A DNA stretch of 64,000 nt from Pseudomonas lalucatii (GCF_018398425.1 NZ_JADPMV010000001.1:1798001-1862000); one strand, 5' to 3'. Numbered from the stretch's first letter, positions 16,601-34,784 are shown. Made by a program: numbers and translations. The notes: a model not told the origin generated them from the sequence alone.

Positions 16601-17299
16601 ATGAACATCGACCTTAAAGAAATGACCCAGCTCTCGGCCATCTTCCGCGAGCTGTTCAAGGGCTACCACCTGTCGCGTAGCGAACCGGAATGCTACGCCC
16701 AGCTGTCCAGCCAGCAGGACCAGTACCGCGCGCTGTTCAAGGCCCTCGGCTTCGAGCTGGTGTGCGACCCGCGCGGCTTCTACTACTTCGTGCCCGAGCA
16801 GATGGGCGCCCAGGTCAACAAGACCGCCCAGCGCCTGGCGCTGTTCACCTTCATCCTGGTCGAGCACTTGGCCGACCAGGGCCGCGACCCGCTGGCCGTG
16901 CTGGACGGCGGCAGCATCGGCCGCGACGAACTGCCGGCGCTGCTGGACAAATACAAGGACCTGTTCCTCCAGGCCGAGGTCACCACCCAGGAGGAGCTGG
17001 AGGACAAGGTCATCCGCCGCCTGACCCAGCTCGGCTTCGCCGCCGACAGCAACGGCGTGTACCGCTTCCTCGCGCCCATGCACCGTTTCCTCGACGTCTG
17101 CCTGGCGGTGCAGCACGACCGCGACCTGGCCGCCAGCCTGCACAGCAGCGACCTGCCGCTGCCGGCGCCGCTGCTGCTCGACGACGACAGCGGCGAGGCG
17201 ATCGTCGCCCTCGACGAGTTCGCCGCCGAACAATCCGAAGAAGACGCCCTGGCCCGCGCCATGGCCGAAGAACGCGCCGCCCAGGAGATAGACGCATGA
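16601..17299 (+). CDS. mksE: MksE subunit of the MksBEF condensin
   Basis: 232 residues from the ATG at 16601 (MNIDLKEMTQLSAIFRELFKGYHLS). MksE/MukE proteins are tandem winged-helix (KITE) proteins that bind the kleisin and regulate the SMC ATPase. Both winged-helix-like parts are visible (about 30-130 with LGFELVCDPRGFYYFVPEQ, and about 130-200 with ELEDKVIRRLTQLGFAADSNGVYRF). The acidic C-terminus is typical. The frame extends upstream to 16508, but that extension is translated palindromic repeat, so the ATG at 16601 is preferred. The TGA overlaps the mksB ATG (ATGA 17296-17299), implying coupled translation and matched stoichiometry. Confidence 0.88.
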   Translation: MNIDLKEMTQLSAIFRELFKGYHLSRSEPECYAQLSSQQDQYRALFKALGFELVCDPRGFYYFVPEQMGAQVNKTAQRLALFTFILVEHLADQGRDPLAVLDGGSIGRDELPALLDKYKDLFLQAEVTTQEELEDKVIRRLTQLGFAADSNGVYRFLAPMHRFLDVCLAVQHDRDLAASLHSSDLPLPAPLLLDDDSGEAIVALDEFAAEQSEEDALARAMAEERAAQEIDA

Positions 17300-20127
17300 G
17301 CCAGGAACGCTACGGCATCCGCCGCTTCGCCCTGCTGAACACCGCCGGCTACAGCCTCGGCCTGTTCCCCCTGGAAAACCCGCTGTCGGTGTACGGCGCC
17401 AACAACCTGGGCAAGTCGGCCTCGATCAACACCCTGCAGTTCCCCATCCTGGCGCGCATGTCGGACATGAGCTTCGGCAAGTACAGCCTGGAGCAGTCGC
17501 GCCGGTTCTACTTCGCCAGCGACACCAGCTACATCCTGGTGGAGGTCGCCCTGCCCCACGGCCCCCACGTCATCGGCGTGGCCGGCCGCGGCCCCGGTGG
17601 CGGTTTCGGCCACCAGTTCTTCGCCTACCAGGGCGAGCTGGACCTGCAGCACTACCAGAAGAACGGCAGCTGCCTGCGCCAGCGCGAGCTGTTCGCCAAC
17701 CTCGAGCGGGTCGGCATCAAGGCCTACGAGCTCAAGCCGGACGAACTGCGCCGCCTGCTGGTCGGCGGCCATACCTCGGTGCCCCTGGACCTGACCCTGA
17801 TCCCCCTGCGTTCCACCAGCGAGCAGAGCCTGAAGACCTTCCGCGCGCTGTTCATCAACCTGCTGCACATGCGCGAGATCACCGCCGCCAAGCTCAAGCA
17901 GCTGTTCCTCGACGCCTTCGAGCACAGCCTGCGCTCGGGCAGCGTCGACTACATCGCCGCCACCGAGGAGGCCTTCCGCGATGTGCGCCGAATGGAACAG
18001 GACTACCAGGCCCTGGTCGGCGCCGGCCCGCTGATCGAGGCCCTGAGTGCCGGCGTGGCCCAGCGCGAACAGCTGCGCGGCAAGCTGCACTGTCTCTCGC
18101 CGCTGCTCGACTCGCTGCTCGGCACCTGGCAGGACTACGCCGGCGCCCGCCGCGAGGAGCTGGTGATCCAGGCCGAGCACTACCGGGGCGAGCAGGACGG
18201 CCTGCAGCAGGAGCAGCGCGGCGGCACCGCCGAGCTGATGCGCCTGGAGCGGGCGATCAGCGAGATCCAGCGCTGGCTCGGCGAGCTGGCCGTGCTGAAG
18301 AACCGCTTCGCCCTGGTCGACAACGCCCAAGTGCTGGAGGCCCAGTTTCTGGCCGCCAAGGATGCCCACGACGAGCTGGCCGGCGCCCTGGCGCAGTCCC
18401 GCCAGTTCAGCAGCGAGGATCTGGACGAGCGCCTGCGCGACCTGGAGAAGCGCCTCAAGTCGGTCCGGCAGCGGCTCGACCACGCCGACAACAACAGCTA
18501 TGCACGGCTGCGCGAGGAGTTCTCCCAGGCCGACGTCGATCGCCTGATGCGCCTGTTCAACGGCCAGCTGTTCAGCCTGCCGCTGGGCGAGAAAGGCATC
18601 CAGGCCGAAGGTGATGACTGGGTGAAAGCCGTCGAGGCGGTACTGGAGCGCTTCAAGGGCGACACCTTCAGCGTGCCGGGCCTGTCCATCGACCTGTCCC
18701 ATATCGAGCCGCCGGCCCTGCAGGCCCTGGCCGACCGCGCCGCCCTGCGCGACCAGAAGGACCGCCTGGAGCGCGAGCTCAAGCAACTCAAGACCCAGCA
18801 GGCGGTGGCCGCCGACCGCGCCGCGAGCAAGGCCCAGGCCGAGGCGCTGTACCAGGCCGTGCTGGATGCGCAGAAAGCCCTGGAAGACTACCGCCGCAGC
18901 CAGACCCTGGCTGTCGAGGAGGCCGACAAGCTGGAGCAGCTGGCCCAGCTGGAGGCCGCCCAGGACGAGCTCAAACGTACCAGCGACGCCTTCGCCGAGC
19001 GCGTGCAGCAGCTGTCGGCCAAGCTGCAGCTGGTCGGCCGCCAGCTGGCCGACCTGGAGGCCAAGCAGCGCACCCTGGACGATGCCCTGCGCCGCCGCCA
19101 GCTGCTGCCGGCCGACCTGCCGTTCGGCACGCCCTTCACCGACCCGGTGGACGACAGCCTGGACAACCTGCTGCCGTTGCTCAATGACTATCAGGACGCC
19201 TGGCAGGGCCTGCAGCGCGTCGACGGGCAGATCGAGGCACTCTACGCCCAGGTGCGCCTCAAGGGCGTGGCCAAGTTCGACAGCGAGGACGACGTCGAGC
19301 GTCGCCTGCAGCTGTTGGTCAACGCCTACGCCCATCGCCAGGACGAGGCCCTGACCCTGGCCAAGGCCCGCCGCGCCGCGGTCACCGACATCGCCCGCAC
19401 CCTGCGCAACATCCGCAGCGACTACGACAACCTGGAACACCAGCTGGCGCTGTTCAACCGCGAGATCAACCGCCGCCAGGTCTCCAACCTCGCCAGCTTC
19501 CGCATCGTCCTGGCGCCGAACAAGGAGGCGCTCAAGCACATCGACCAGATCATCCACAGCGCCGGCCAGTACGAGGAAGGCGAGACCCTGTCGGTGTTCG
19601 ACCTGCAGCAGAGCAGCGAACAGGACGCCAGGAACGAGCAGGCCAAGGAGTACCTGGCCCGCCTGGTGGCGGCCAACCACAACCAGCTGGGCCTGAAAGA
19701 CCTCTTCGAGCTGGCGTTCGAGATCACCAAGGTCGGCGGCGCGCCGGTGATCCACACCGACATCGACGGGGCGGCGTCCAACGGCACCACCATGACCATC
19801 AAGGCGCTGACCAACATGTACCTGCTGCTGCACCTGATGGACCGCGAGCAGGCCGGACGGGTGCGCCTGCCCTACTACCTGGACGAGGCGGCGGACATCG
19901 ACGAGCGCAACCAGCAGGCGCTGATCGAGACCAGCCTGCAGCTGGGCTTCGTGCCCATCCTCGCCTCGGTCAAGCCGCAGGTCTCGGCCCACGTGGCCAT
20001 CGACCTGGAGGGTGGCAGCGGCCCGGCCGGCATCTACATCGACGAGGCCGACTGGAAGTTCATCCGCCCCCGCGAGACGAGCAAGGCCGAGGCCGTGGTG
20101 CCGGAGACCAGCGCCGAACCGGCCTGA
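17296..20127 (+). CDS. mksB: MksB, SMC-like ATPase of the MksBEF condensin
   Basis: 943 residues. The Walker A motif GANNLGKS is at residues 34-41, within an N-terminal ATPase head (about 1-240). Long coiled-coil arms follow, rich in Glu, Gln, Leu and Arg (about 250-420 and 490-790), around a short hinge near 420-480. The C-terminal head (about 800-920) contains ASNGTTMTIKALTNMYLLLHLMD, which is the signature/switch region, and RLPYYLDEAADID, the Walker B with Asp-Glu. The length, shorter than MukB (about 1,480), is right for MksB. The gene ends at a bidirectional hairpin facing pqiB. No mksG nuclease gene follows, so this is the three-gene housekeeping form rather than the four-gene anti-plasmid form. 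Confidence 0.92.
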   Translation: MSQERYGIRRFALLNTAGYSLGLFPLENPLSVYGANNLGKSASINTLQFPILARMSDMSFGKYSLEQSRRFYFASDTSYILVEVALPHGPHVIGVAGRGPGGGFGHQFFAYQGELDLQHYQKNGSCLRQRELFANLERVGIKAYELKPDELRRLLVGGHTSVPLDLTLIPLRSTSEQSLKTFRALFINLLHMREITAAKLKQLFLDAFEHSLRSGSVDYIAATEEAFRDVRRMEQDYQALVGAGPLIEALSAGVAQREQLRGKLHCLSPLLDSLLGTWQDYAGARREELVIQAEHYRGEQDGLQQEQRGGTAELMRLERAISEIQRWLGELAVLKNRFALVDNAQVLEAQFLAAKDAHDELAGALAQSRQFSSEDLDERLRDLEKRLKSVRQRLDHADNNSYARLREEFSQADVDRLMRLFNGQLFSLPLGEKGIQAEGDDWVKAVEAVLERFKGDTFSVPGLSIDLSHIEPPALQALADRAALRDQKDRLERELKQLKTQQAVAADRAASKAQAEALYQAVLDAQKALEDYRRSQTLAVEEADKLEQLAQLEAAQDELKRTSDAFAERVQQLSAKLQLVGRQLADLEAKQRTLDDALRRRQLLPADLPFGTPFTDPVDDSLDNLLPLLNDYQDAWQGLQRVDGQIEALYAQVRLKGVAKFDSEDDVERRLQLLVNAYAHRQDEALTLAKARRAAVTDIARTLRNIRSDYDNLEHQLALFNREINRRQVSNLASFRIVLAPNKEALKHIDQIIHSAGQYEEGETLSVFDLQQSSEQDARNEQAKEYLARLVAANHNQLGLKDLFELAFEITKVGGAPVIHTDIDGAASNGTTMTIKALTNMYLLLHLMDREQAGRVRLPYYLDEAADIDERNQQALIETSLQLGFVPILASVKPQVSAHVAIDLEGGSGPAGIYIDEADWKFIRPRETSKAEAVVPETSAEPA

Positions 20128-20140
20128 GCCCGCAAGCACC

Positions 20141-20174
20141 ATGAACAAGGGCCGCTGCTGCGGCCCTTGTTCAT
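20141..20174. terminator. bidirectional terminator between mksB and pqiB
   Basis: A perfect 15-bp stem, ATGAACAAGGGCCGC with GCGGCCCTTGTTCAT, and a 4-base loop TGCT, lying in the 51-base gap between two convergent genes. There is no long T-run on either strand. Confidence 0.7.
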
Positions 20175-20178
20175 GCGC

Positions 20179-22482
20179 CTACTGCGCCAAGTCGATCTTC
20201 GGCGCCCAGCGCAGCCATTGCTCCTGCGCCTCCTCGAACAGGGCGAAGGTCTGCCCCGGCAGGGCCTTGGCGCCCATCTGCTCGCCCTCCGGGGTGGCGA
20301 AGGCCACGCCGCCGGCGATGATGGTCTCCAGGGACTCGGTGCGCACCTTGACCCCCTGGAACAGGCCGGCCTCGACGCCGATGCCGGAGCTGACCCAGAA
20401 ACGGCTGCCGCCGTGCACCAGCGGCGCATAGCGCGGCTCGATCAGCACATGCACCAGCACCCGGTTGGCAGTCGGCCCCAGCTCGACTCCCTTCACCTTG
20501 CCCACCGGCACCTCGCGGTAGGTCACCGGTTCGCCGGGTTTCAGCGAGTTGCGCTGGGCCGCGCTGAGCACCAGGCGCAGCCCGGGCTCGCGCACAGCCT
20601 GGGTCGGTGGCGCGTCCAGGGCGACGAACGCGGTCTGCTGGCGCCCGGCCTGCTCCGCCGGCAGCACCTCCAGGTACTGGCCGCCGACCAGGGTGTCCAG
20701 GTTGGTCACCCGGGTCAGGCTCAACTCCGGCTTGACCACCCAGAATTGCGTACCGGCACGGGCGATGCGCGCGCTCGCCAGGGTGATCCGGCCATGCAGC
20801 ACGACGCTCTGCAGGTCGTCGGCCAGCTCGATGCGCTCGACCTTGCCGACGTCCAGGCCGCGGTAGCGGATCGCCGTGCCCGGGCCCAGGCCGTCGCCGC
20901 GTTCCAGGCGGATGCTGATCGCCACGCCGTTCTGCAGGGCGCTGTCGCGGCTGTCATACAGGGGGAAGCGCTGCACCCGCCTGTCCTGCCTGGGCGCCTG
21001 CCGGTCGCGGGTCTCGAAGGCGATGCCGCCGGCCAGCAAGGTCTGCAGCGACTCGCTCCGGACCTCGATCCCGGACAGGCCGCCCTTGAGGGTGATGCCG
21101 CTGGCATTCCAGAAGCGCGTGCTGCTGTTGACCAGGTGGGCGTACTCCGGCTCGATGTGCACGCCGAACGCCACCTGCTGGTCGTCGCGGGCCAGTTGCA
21201 CGCTCTGCACCGAGCCGACCTTGACCTGGCGATAGAGGACCGGGTTGCCGACCTCCAGCGAACCGCGGCTGTCGCTCAGCAGCACCAGGTGCAGGCCCGG
21301 GGCATCCAGGTTCAGCGGCGGCGCCTTGGGCCGCGCCTCGAACTCGCGCTTGGCCGCCGCGCCCTTCTCCCCCGGACGCACGGCGATATAGTTGCCCTTG
21401 ACCAGGGCCTCCAGGCCGGTGATGCCGGCCAGGGAGATCGATGGTTTGACCACCCAGAACTCGGTGCCCTCGACCAGGTAGTCCTCGGTGCGCGGGTCCA
21501 GGGTCAGTTCGGCCGTGGCGCTGCTCAGGTCGTCGTTGACCTTGAGCGTCTTCAGCAGGCCGGCCTGGATGCCGTTGTACAGCACCGGGGTCCGCCCCGC
21601 CTGCAGGCCTTCGAAATCGGTCATCTTGACCAGCACCCGGATGCCCGCCTGGGCGGCGTCGAAATCCTCGTAGAGGCGGAAGGGGAAGCGCGGATCGGTC
21701 GCCGGGCTGTCCTTGCGGTGCTCCGGCGTGGCGAAGGCGATGCCGCCGGCGACGATGCTGGCCAACGACTCGCTGCGCAGCTTGAAGCCCGACAGGCCGG
21801 CATCGATGCTGATGCCGCTGGCGTTCCAGAACCGCGTGTGCTTGCGCACCAGGCTGGCGTAGGCCGGCTCGATGAACACCTTCACCTCCACCGTGCTCTG
21901 GTCCTCGGCCAGGGCGTAGCTCTTCACCCGGCCGACCTGGATCTGCTTGTGGAACACCGGGCTGTCGCGATTCAGCGAGCCCAGGCGCTCGGCCTTCAGG
22001 GTCAGGTGCAGGCCGGGCTGGTCGTCGGACAGCGGCGGCGGTTCGGACAGCGCCTGGAATCTCAGGCTCGGCTCGCCATCGCCCGGGCTGACCGCGATGT
22101 AGTTGCCCGACACCAGGGTCTCCAGGCCGGTGATCCCGGCCAGGCTGACGCTGGGCTTGACCAGCCAGAAGCGGGCGTTCTCGCGCAGGTGCGGCTTGAC
22201 CTCCTGGTTCATCTCGATGGTGGCGACCACCCCGCGCTGCTGGCCGCTGTCGTCCAGGGCCAGGGCCTTGACCTTGCCGATCGGCATGCCCTTGTAGATC
22301 ACCTCGGTCTTGCCGGCCTGGATGCCCGCGCCGCTGTCGAAGAACACCTCGATCTCGATGCCGGCCTGGGTGTAGGCACGCCAGCCCAGCCAGCCGCCGA
22401 TCAGCAGGGCGATGATGGGCAGCACCCAGATGGCCGACCAGTTGGAAGCCGGACGGGTTTTGGCCAGTGGCAGGTCATTCAT
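20179..22482 (-). CDS. pqiB: PqiB/YebT-type protein with six MCE domains
   Basis: 767 residues. A single N-terminal membrane helix (about 15-36, WSAIWVLPIIALLIGGWLGW) anchors it in the inner membrane. The periplasmic part contains six MCE/MlaD repeats, each recognisable by a VxxxGxPV-Y-xxxxVGxV core: IYKGMPIGKV, VFHKQIQVGRV, VLYNGIQAGLL, VLYRQVKVGSV, IRYRGLDVGKV and VTYREVPVGKV. MCE proteins stack as hexameric tubes that carry lipids across the periplasm. E. coli PqiB has three and YebT seven, so six is intermediate. It overlaps the upstream pqiA gene by 8 bases and completes a three-gene lipid-transport and membrane-stress operon. A lipoprotein PqiC does not follow. Confidence 0.88.
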   Translation of the reverse strand: MNDLPLAKTRPASNWSAIWVLPIIALLIGGWLGWRAYTQAGIEIEVFFDSGAGIQAGKTEVIYKGMPIGKVKALALDDSGQQRGVVATIEMNQEVKPHLRENARFWLVKPSVSLAGITGLETLVSGNYIAVSPGDGEPSLRFQALSEPPPLSDDQPGLHLTLKAERLGSLNRDSPVFHKQIQVGRVKSYALAEDQSTVEVKVFIEPAYASLVRKHTRFWNASGISIDAGLSGFKLRSESLASIVAGGIAFATPEHRKDSPATDPRFPFRLYEDFDAAQAGIRVLVKMTDFEGLQAGRTPVLYNGIQAGLLKTLKVNDDLSSATAELTLDPRTEDYLVEGTEFWVVKPSISLAGITGLEALVKGNYIAVRPGEKGAAAKREFEARPKAPPLNLDAPGLHLVLLSDSRGSLEVGNPVLYRQVKVGSVQSVQLARDDQQVAFGVHIEPEYAHLVNSSTRFWNASGITLKGGLSGIEVRSESLQTLLAGGIAFETRDRQAPRQDRRVQRFPLYDSRDSALQNGVAISIRLERGDGLGPGTAIRYRGLDVGKVERIELADDLQSVVLHGRITLASARIARAGTQFWVVKPELSLTRVTNLDTLVGGQYLEVLPAEQAGRQQTAFVALDAPPTQAVREPGLRLVLSAAQRNSLKPGEPVTYREVPVGKVKGVELGPTANRVLVHVLIEPRYAPLVHGGSRFWVSSGIGVEAGLFQGVKVRTESLETIIAGGVAFATPEGEQMGAKALPGQTFALFEEAQEQWLRWAPKIDLAQ

Positions 22483-23098
22483 GGTCGTGGTCCGACTCCG
22501 TGTTGTCCCAGATCAGGCGGGGATCGAAGGTTAAGGCGGCGAGCATGGTCAGGATCACCACGCTGGCGAAGGCCACCGCGCCCATCCCCGGCTCGATGCT
22601 GGCCAGGTTGCCGAACCTGACCAGCGCCACCAGGATGGCGATGACGAAGATATCCAGCATCGACCAGCGGCCGATCCATTCGATGAAACGGAACATGAGC
22701 ACGCGCTGGCGCGGCGACATCGGCTGATGCCGCTGCACCGAGTAGAGCAGCAGGGCGATGCCCACCAGCTTGAAGGTCGGCACCAGGATGCTGGCGATGA
22801 ACACCACCGCGGCGATCGGCAGCATGCCCAGGTGCACCAGTTCGATCACCCCGGACATGATGGTGTCCGACTGGCCCTTGCCCAGGGAGTTGACCGTCAT
22901 GATCGGCAGCAGGTTGGCCGGAACATAGAGGATCGCCGCGGTCAGCAGCAGGGCCCAGGTGCGCGCCAGGCTGTTCGGCCGGCGCGCGTGCAGCAAGCCG
23001 CCGCAGCGCTCGCAGTGCTGGTGCGCGACCTCGGCCTGCGCGGGGTTGAGCAGGTGGCATTCGTGGCAGACCAGCAGCCCGGCATCAATCGCCCGCAT
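22475..23098 (-). CDS. pqiA: PqiA-family membrane protein, second-half homologue
   Basis: 207 residues. The N-terminus has a rubredoxin-like CHECHLL and CERCGG pair (two CxxC), then four membrane helices with PNSLARTWALLLTAAILYVP, then ANLLPIM and VKLVG-like stretches. This is one PqiA domain, about half the length of E. coli PqiA, which has two. It overlaps the upstream homologue by 14 bases and pqiB by 8, so the three are translated together. The role is inferred from the family: an inner-membrane partner of the MCE protein in lipid movement or membrane-stress resistance. Confidence 0.85.
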   Translation of the reverse strand: MRAIDAGLLVCHECHLLNPAQAEVAHQHCERCGGLLHARRPNSLARTWALLLTAAILYVPANLLPIMTVNSLGKGQSDTIMSGVIELVHLGMLPIAAVVFIASILVPTFKLVGIALLLYSVQRHQPMSPRQRVLMFRFIEWIGRWSMLDIFVIAILVALVRFGNLASIEPGMGAVAFASVVILTMLAALTFDPRLIWDNTESDHDHE

Positions 23099-23744
23099 GG
23101 CGATCCTCCCCCGACAGGGCCTGCCAGATCTGGTGCGGCGCCATGCTCACCTCGAGCCAAGCCTGGACCAGCAGCAGCGCGACGAAACAGAACAGGCCGG
23201 CGCCGAGGCTGAGGTCCGCCAGGTCGGCCAGCTTGACCATGGCCACCAGGATGCCCATCAGGTAGACCTCGAGCATGCCCCACTCGCGCAGGTGGTGATA
23301 GATGCGGTACAGCAGCAGGCCATAGCTGCGGCCCAGGTCCAGACGAATGCTCAGCAGCACCGCCAGCTGGCACAGCAGCTTGAGCAGCGGCACCGCCATG
23401 CTGCAGAGGAACACCACCGCGGCGATGCCCTGCATGCCGCTGTCGTACAGCCCGAGCACGCCGCTCCACACCGTGTCCTCGCTGCGCTGTCCGAGCAGGT
23501 TGAGCTGCATGATCGGCAGGAAGTTGGCCGGCACATAGAGCAACAGGGCGGCGATCACCAAGGCCAGGCTGCGCCGCACCACCTGATGTCGGTGGGTATA
23601 GAGTTCGAAACCACAGCGCGGACACTCGACCCGTTCGTCATAGCCGGCCTGCGGTTTGCGCATCAGCAGGTCGCACTCGTGACAGGCGATCAATCGCTCG
23701 ACTGCAAGCTCAGGCAAGGGCTGAAGGTCGGCCGAATCGGACAT
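23085..23744 (-). CDS. pqiA: PqiA-family membrane protein, first-half homologue
   Basis: 219 residues from the ATG at 23744; an upstream ATG at 23768 would add 8 residues and cannot be excluded. The N-terminal CHECDLL and CPRCGFELY form two CxxC pairs. Four membrane helices follow, with LYVPANFLPIMQLNLLG and LYDSGMQGIAAVVFLCSMAVPLLKLL. Together with the next gene it makes up the two PqiA domains that are one polypeptide in E. coli. It is the first gene of the operon. The 250 bases upstream, up to the rRNA terminator, contain no other gene and should hold its promoter. Confidence 0.85.
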   Translation of the reverse strand: MSDSADLQPLPELAVERLIACHECDLLMRKPQAGYDERVECPRCGFELYTHRHQVVRRSLALVIAALLLYVPANFLPIMQLNLLGQRSEDTVWSGVLGLYDSGMQGIAAVVFLCSMAVPLLKLLCQLAVLLSIRLDLGRSYGLLLYRIYHHLREWGMLEVYLMGILVAMVKLADLADLSLGAGLFCFVALLLVQAWLEVSMAPHQIWQALSGEDRHAGD

Positions 23745-23996
23745 AAGCGGATTCTCGAGAAAGTGCACTCATTCTAGCCGAGCGCGGCCGGCAACTGGTT
23801 AAGTGCCAAGCGCACGGGCCGGGTCATCGCAGCCGGCGGCGGCATCAGGGCATCGGCCCATTACCCGCCCCCTCCCACGCACTCGACACGCCATCTGATC
23901 GCCGGACGCCTGCAGGATCTAACGCCACTGTTGGCCGGCCTGGCGGTACGCTGACACGACTTCCAGTAGTCGCCTCAGTTTTCCAGCGCACAAAGG

Positions 23997-24032
23997 CAAA
24001 CCCCCGGCCCGCTTGCGCGGGTCGGGGGTTTG
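23997..24032 (-). terminator. rRNA operon terminator, downstream copy
   Basis: A 15-bp stem, CAAACCCCCGACCCG with CGGGCCGGGGGTTTG on the minus strand, 9 bases past the 5S gene. One stem base differs from the copy at 29564-29599 and leaves a G:U-type or mismatched pair. Confidence 0.85.
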
Positions 24033-24040
24033 GGATAGGT

Positions 24041-24158
24041 GCTTGACGATGACCTACTCTCACATGGGGAAACCCCACACTACCATCGGCGATGCATCGT
24101 TTCACTACTGAGTTCGGGATGGGATCAGGTGGTTCCAACGCTCTATGGTCGTCAAGCA
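24041..24158 (-). rRNA. rrf: 5S ribosomal RNA, downstream copy
   Basis: 118 bases. The ends pair as the 5S terminal stem (TGCTTGACGA at the 5' end with TCGTCAAGC at the 3' end). The interior reads ACCACCTGATCCCATCCCGAAC and GATGGTAGTGTGGGG, typical of Pseudomonas 5S. Identical to 29608-29725 as far as I compared. Confidence 0.97.
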
Positions 24159-24300
24159 ATTCAGCTGGGGAGTCGCGGTTGAGGCGCTTCCCCGAATTGG
24201 GTATGTGATATGCGGTATTGCGTGTTCTGGCAAATTTTCGGTTTGTTGTCGACTTCAGCCATCGAGCACACAAACAACAAATTGTTTGGGTGTTATATGG

Positions 24301-27187
<2,887 letters not shown>

Positions 27188-27333
27188 ATATAACCCCAAG
27201 CAATCTGGTTATTGTCTCTAACGTGAAGACGACATTCGCCGAAAATTTGCACTTGAGAACAACGCAAATTTTACCTTGATTGACCAACTGCCAGTGAAAG
27301 CAGTCAATCAGTCACTTCTATCACATACCCAAA

Positions 27334-27346
27334 TTTTTAAAGAACG
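27334..27346 (-). promoter_or_regulatory. spacer boxA antitermination site, downstream copy
   Basis: The minus strand reads CGTTCTTTAAAAA, a boxA-like element between tRNA-Ala and 23S, where rRNA operons load the Nus antitermination complex a second time. Confidence 0.6.
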
Positions 27347-27431
27347 ATTCGCTACTGGTCAAAGACCAGAAATCAACATTCAACAGGTTAAACCTGGAAC
27401 GCTCATTTCTGAACTCTACACGGGCTGTAAG

Positions 27432-27507
27432 TGGTGGAGCCAAGCGGGATCGAACCGCTGACCTCCTGCGTGCAAGGCAGGCGCTCTCCCAGCTGAGCTA
27501 TGGCCCC
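27432..27507 (-). tRNA. tRNA-Ala (TGC), downstream copy
   Basis: 76 bases with encoded CCA. The 5' acceptor GGGGCCA pairs with TGGCTCC. The anticodon stem-loop CTGCCTTGCACGCAGG places TGC as anticodon, and the T-arm GGTTCGATCC is standard. It is the second tRNA in the 16S-23S spacer. Confidence 0.97.
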
Positions 27508-27538
27508 ATATTCGTACAAGGCCAAACCCCACAACAAT

Positions 27539-27615
<77 letters not shown>

Positions 27616-27680
27616 AATCGTCTTTCGCAATGAATCAAGCAATTCGTGTGGGAGCTTATGAAGAAGCTGATGTCGTCGAT

Positions 27681-29217
<1,537 letters not shown>

Positions 29218-29382
29218 AATACTGCTTGGGTTTTGAGAAAACCCTAAACTTGGCTCAGCAATCGCAAATCTCTTACTTAAAAGAGGTAACTCTCGAATTA
29301 ACGAGTGTTGCTTTGTGATGCTGATAATCAGTTGACTACCAGTCTTACCTCACAAGCACCCACACGAATTGCTTGATTCAGT

Positions 29383-29394
29383 TGTTAAAGAACA
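29383..29394 (-). promoter_or_regulatory. leader boxA antitermination site, downstream copy
   Basis: The minus strand reads TGTTCTTTAACA, matching the boxA consensus TGCTCTTTAACA at 11 of 12, about 165 bases before 16S. Confidence 0.75.
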
Positions 29395-29428
29395 GTTGGT
29401 TAAGTCTTTCGTCTCAACCGAGGCGCGC

Positions 29429-29456
29429 ATTCTACAGCAGCCTCATCTTCCGTCAA
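29429..29456 (-). promoter_or_regulatory. sigma70 rRNA promoter of the downstream operon
   Basis: The minus strand has TTGACG (29456-29451), a 16-bp spacer, TAGAAT (29434-29429), then a GC-rich discriminator GCGCGCC as expected for growth-rate and ppGpp-sensitive rRNA promoters. It is the only promoter of this type found for the downstream operon and lies inside the duplicated unit. Confidence 0.8.
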
Positions 29457-29563
29457 GCAGTTTCGAAAAATTCTTTTCAAACTCAACCGCTTGCGGCGGC
29501 TTCAGGACTTTCATCACTTGAAGCCTCAGCCCGAGATGAAAATCTTAGGCTTTCACTAAAAGG

Positions 29564-29599
29564 CAAACCCCCGACCCGCTTGCGCGGGTCGGGGGTTTG
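29564..29599 (-). terminator. rRNA operon terminator between the two tandem operons
   Basis: A perfect 15-bp stem, CAAACCCCCGACCCG with CGGGTCGGGGGTTTG, just past the 5S gene of the upstream operon and 108 bases before the promoter of the downstream operon. It should insulate the two transcripts. Confidence 0.85.
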
Positions 29600-29607
29600 G
29601 GATAGGT

Positions 29608-29725
29608 GCTTGACGATGACCTACTCTCACATGGGGAAACCCCACACTACCATCGGCGATGCATCGTTTCACTACTGAGTTCGGGATGGGATCAGGTGGT
29701 TCCAACGCTCTATGGTCGTCAAGCA
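29608..29725 (-). rRNA. rrf: 5S ribosomal RNA, upstream copy
   Basis: 118 bases, same sequence and boundaries as 24041-24158 shifted by 5,567. Confidence 0.97.
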
Positions 29726-29867
29726 ATTCAGCTGGGGAGTCGCGGTTGAGGCGCTTCCCCGAATTGGGTATGTGATATGCGGTATTGCGTGTTCTGGCAA
29801 ATTTTCGGTTTGTTGTCGACTTCAGCCATCGAGCACACAAACAACAAATTGTTTGGGTGTTATATGG

Positions 29868-32754
<2,887 letters not shown>

Positions 32755-32900
32755 ATATAACCCCAAGCAATCTGGTTATTGTCTCTAACGTGAAGACGAC
32801 ATTCGCCGAAAATTTGCACTTGAGAACAACGCAAATTTTACCTTGATTGACCAACTGCCAGTGAAAGCAGTCAATCAGTCACTTCTATCACATACCCAAA

Positions 32901-32913
32901 TTTTTAAAGAACG
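32901..32913 (-). promoter_or_regulatory. spacer boxA antitermination site, upstream copy
   Basis: The same CGTTCTTTAAAAA element as in the other copy, between tRNA-Ala and 23S. Confidence 0.6.
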
Positions 32914-32998
32914 ATTCGCTACTGGTCAAAGACCAGAAATCAACATTCAACAGGTTAAACCTGGAACGCTCATTTCTGAACTCTACACGGGCTGTAAG

Positions 32999-33074
32999 TG
33001 GTGGAGCCAAGCGGGATCGAACCGCTGACCTCCTGCGTGCAAGGCAGGCGCTCTCCCAGCTGAGCTATGGCCCC
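32999..33074 (-). tRNA. tRNA-Ala (TGC), upstream copy
   Basis: Same 76-base sequence as 27432-27507, with anticodon TGC and encoded CCA. Confidence 0.97.
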
Positions 33075-33105
33075 ATATTCGTACAAGGCCAAACCCCACA
33101 ACAAT

Positions 33106-33182
<77 letters not shown>

Positions 33183-33247
33183 AATCGTCTTTCGCAATGA
33201 ATCAAGCAATTCGTGTGGGAGCTTATGAAGAAGCTGATGTCGTCGAT

Positions 33248-34784
<1,537 letters not shown>

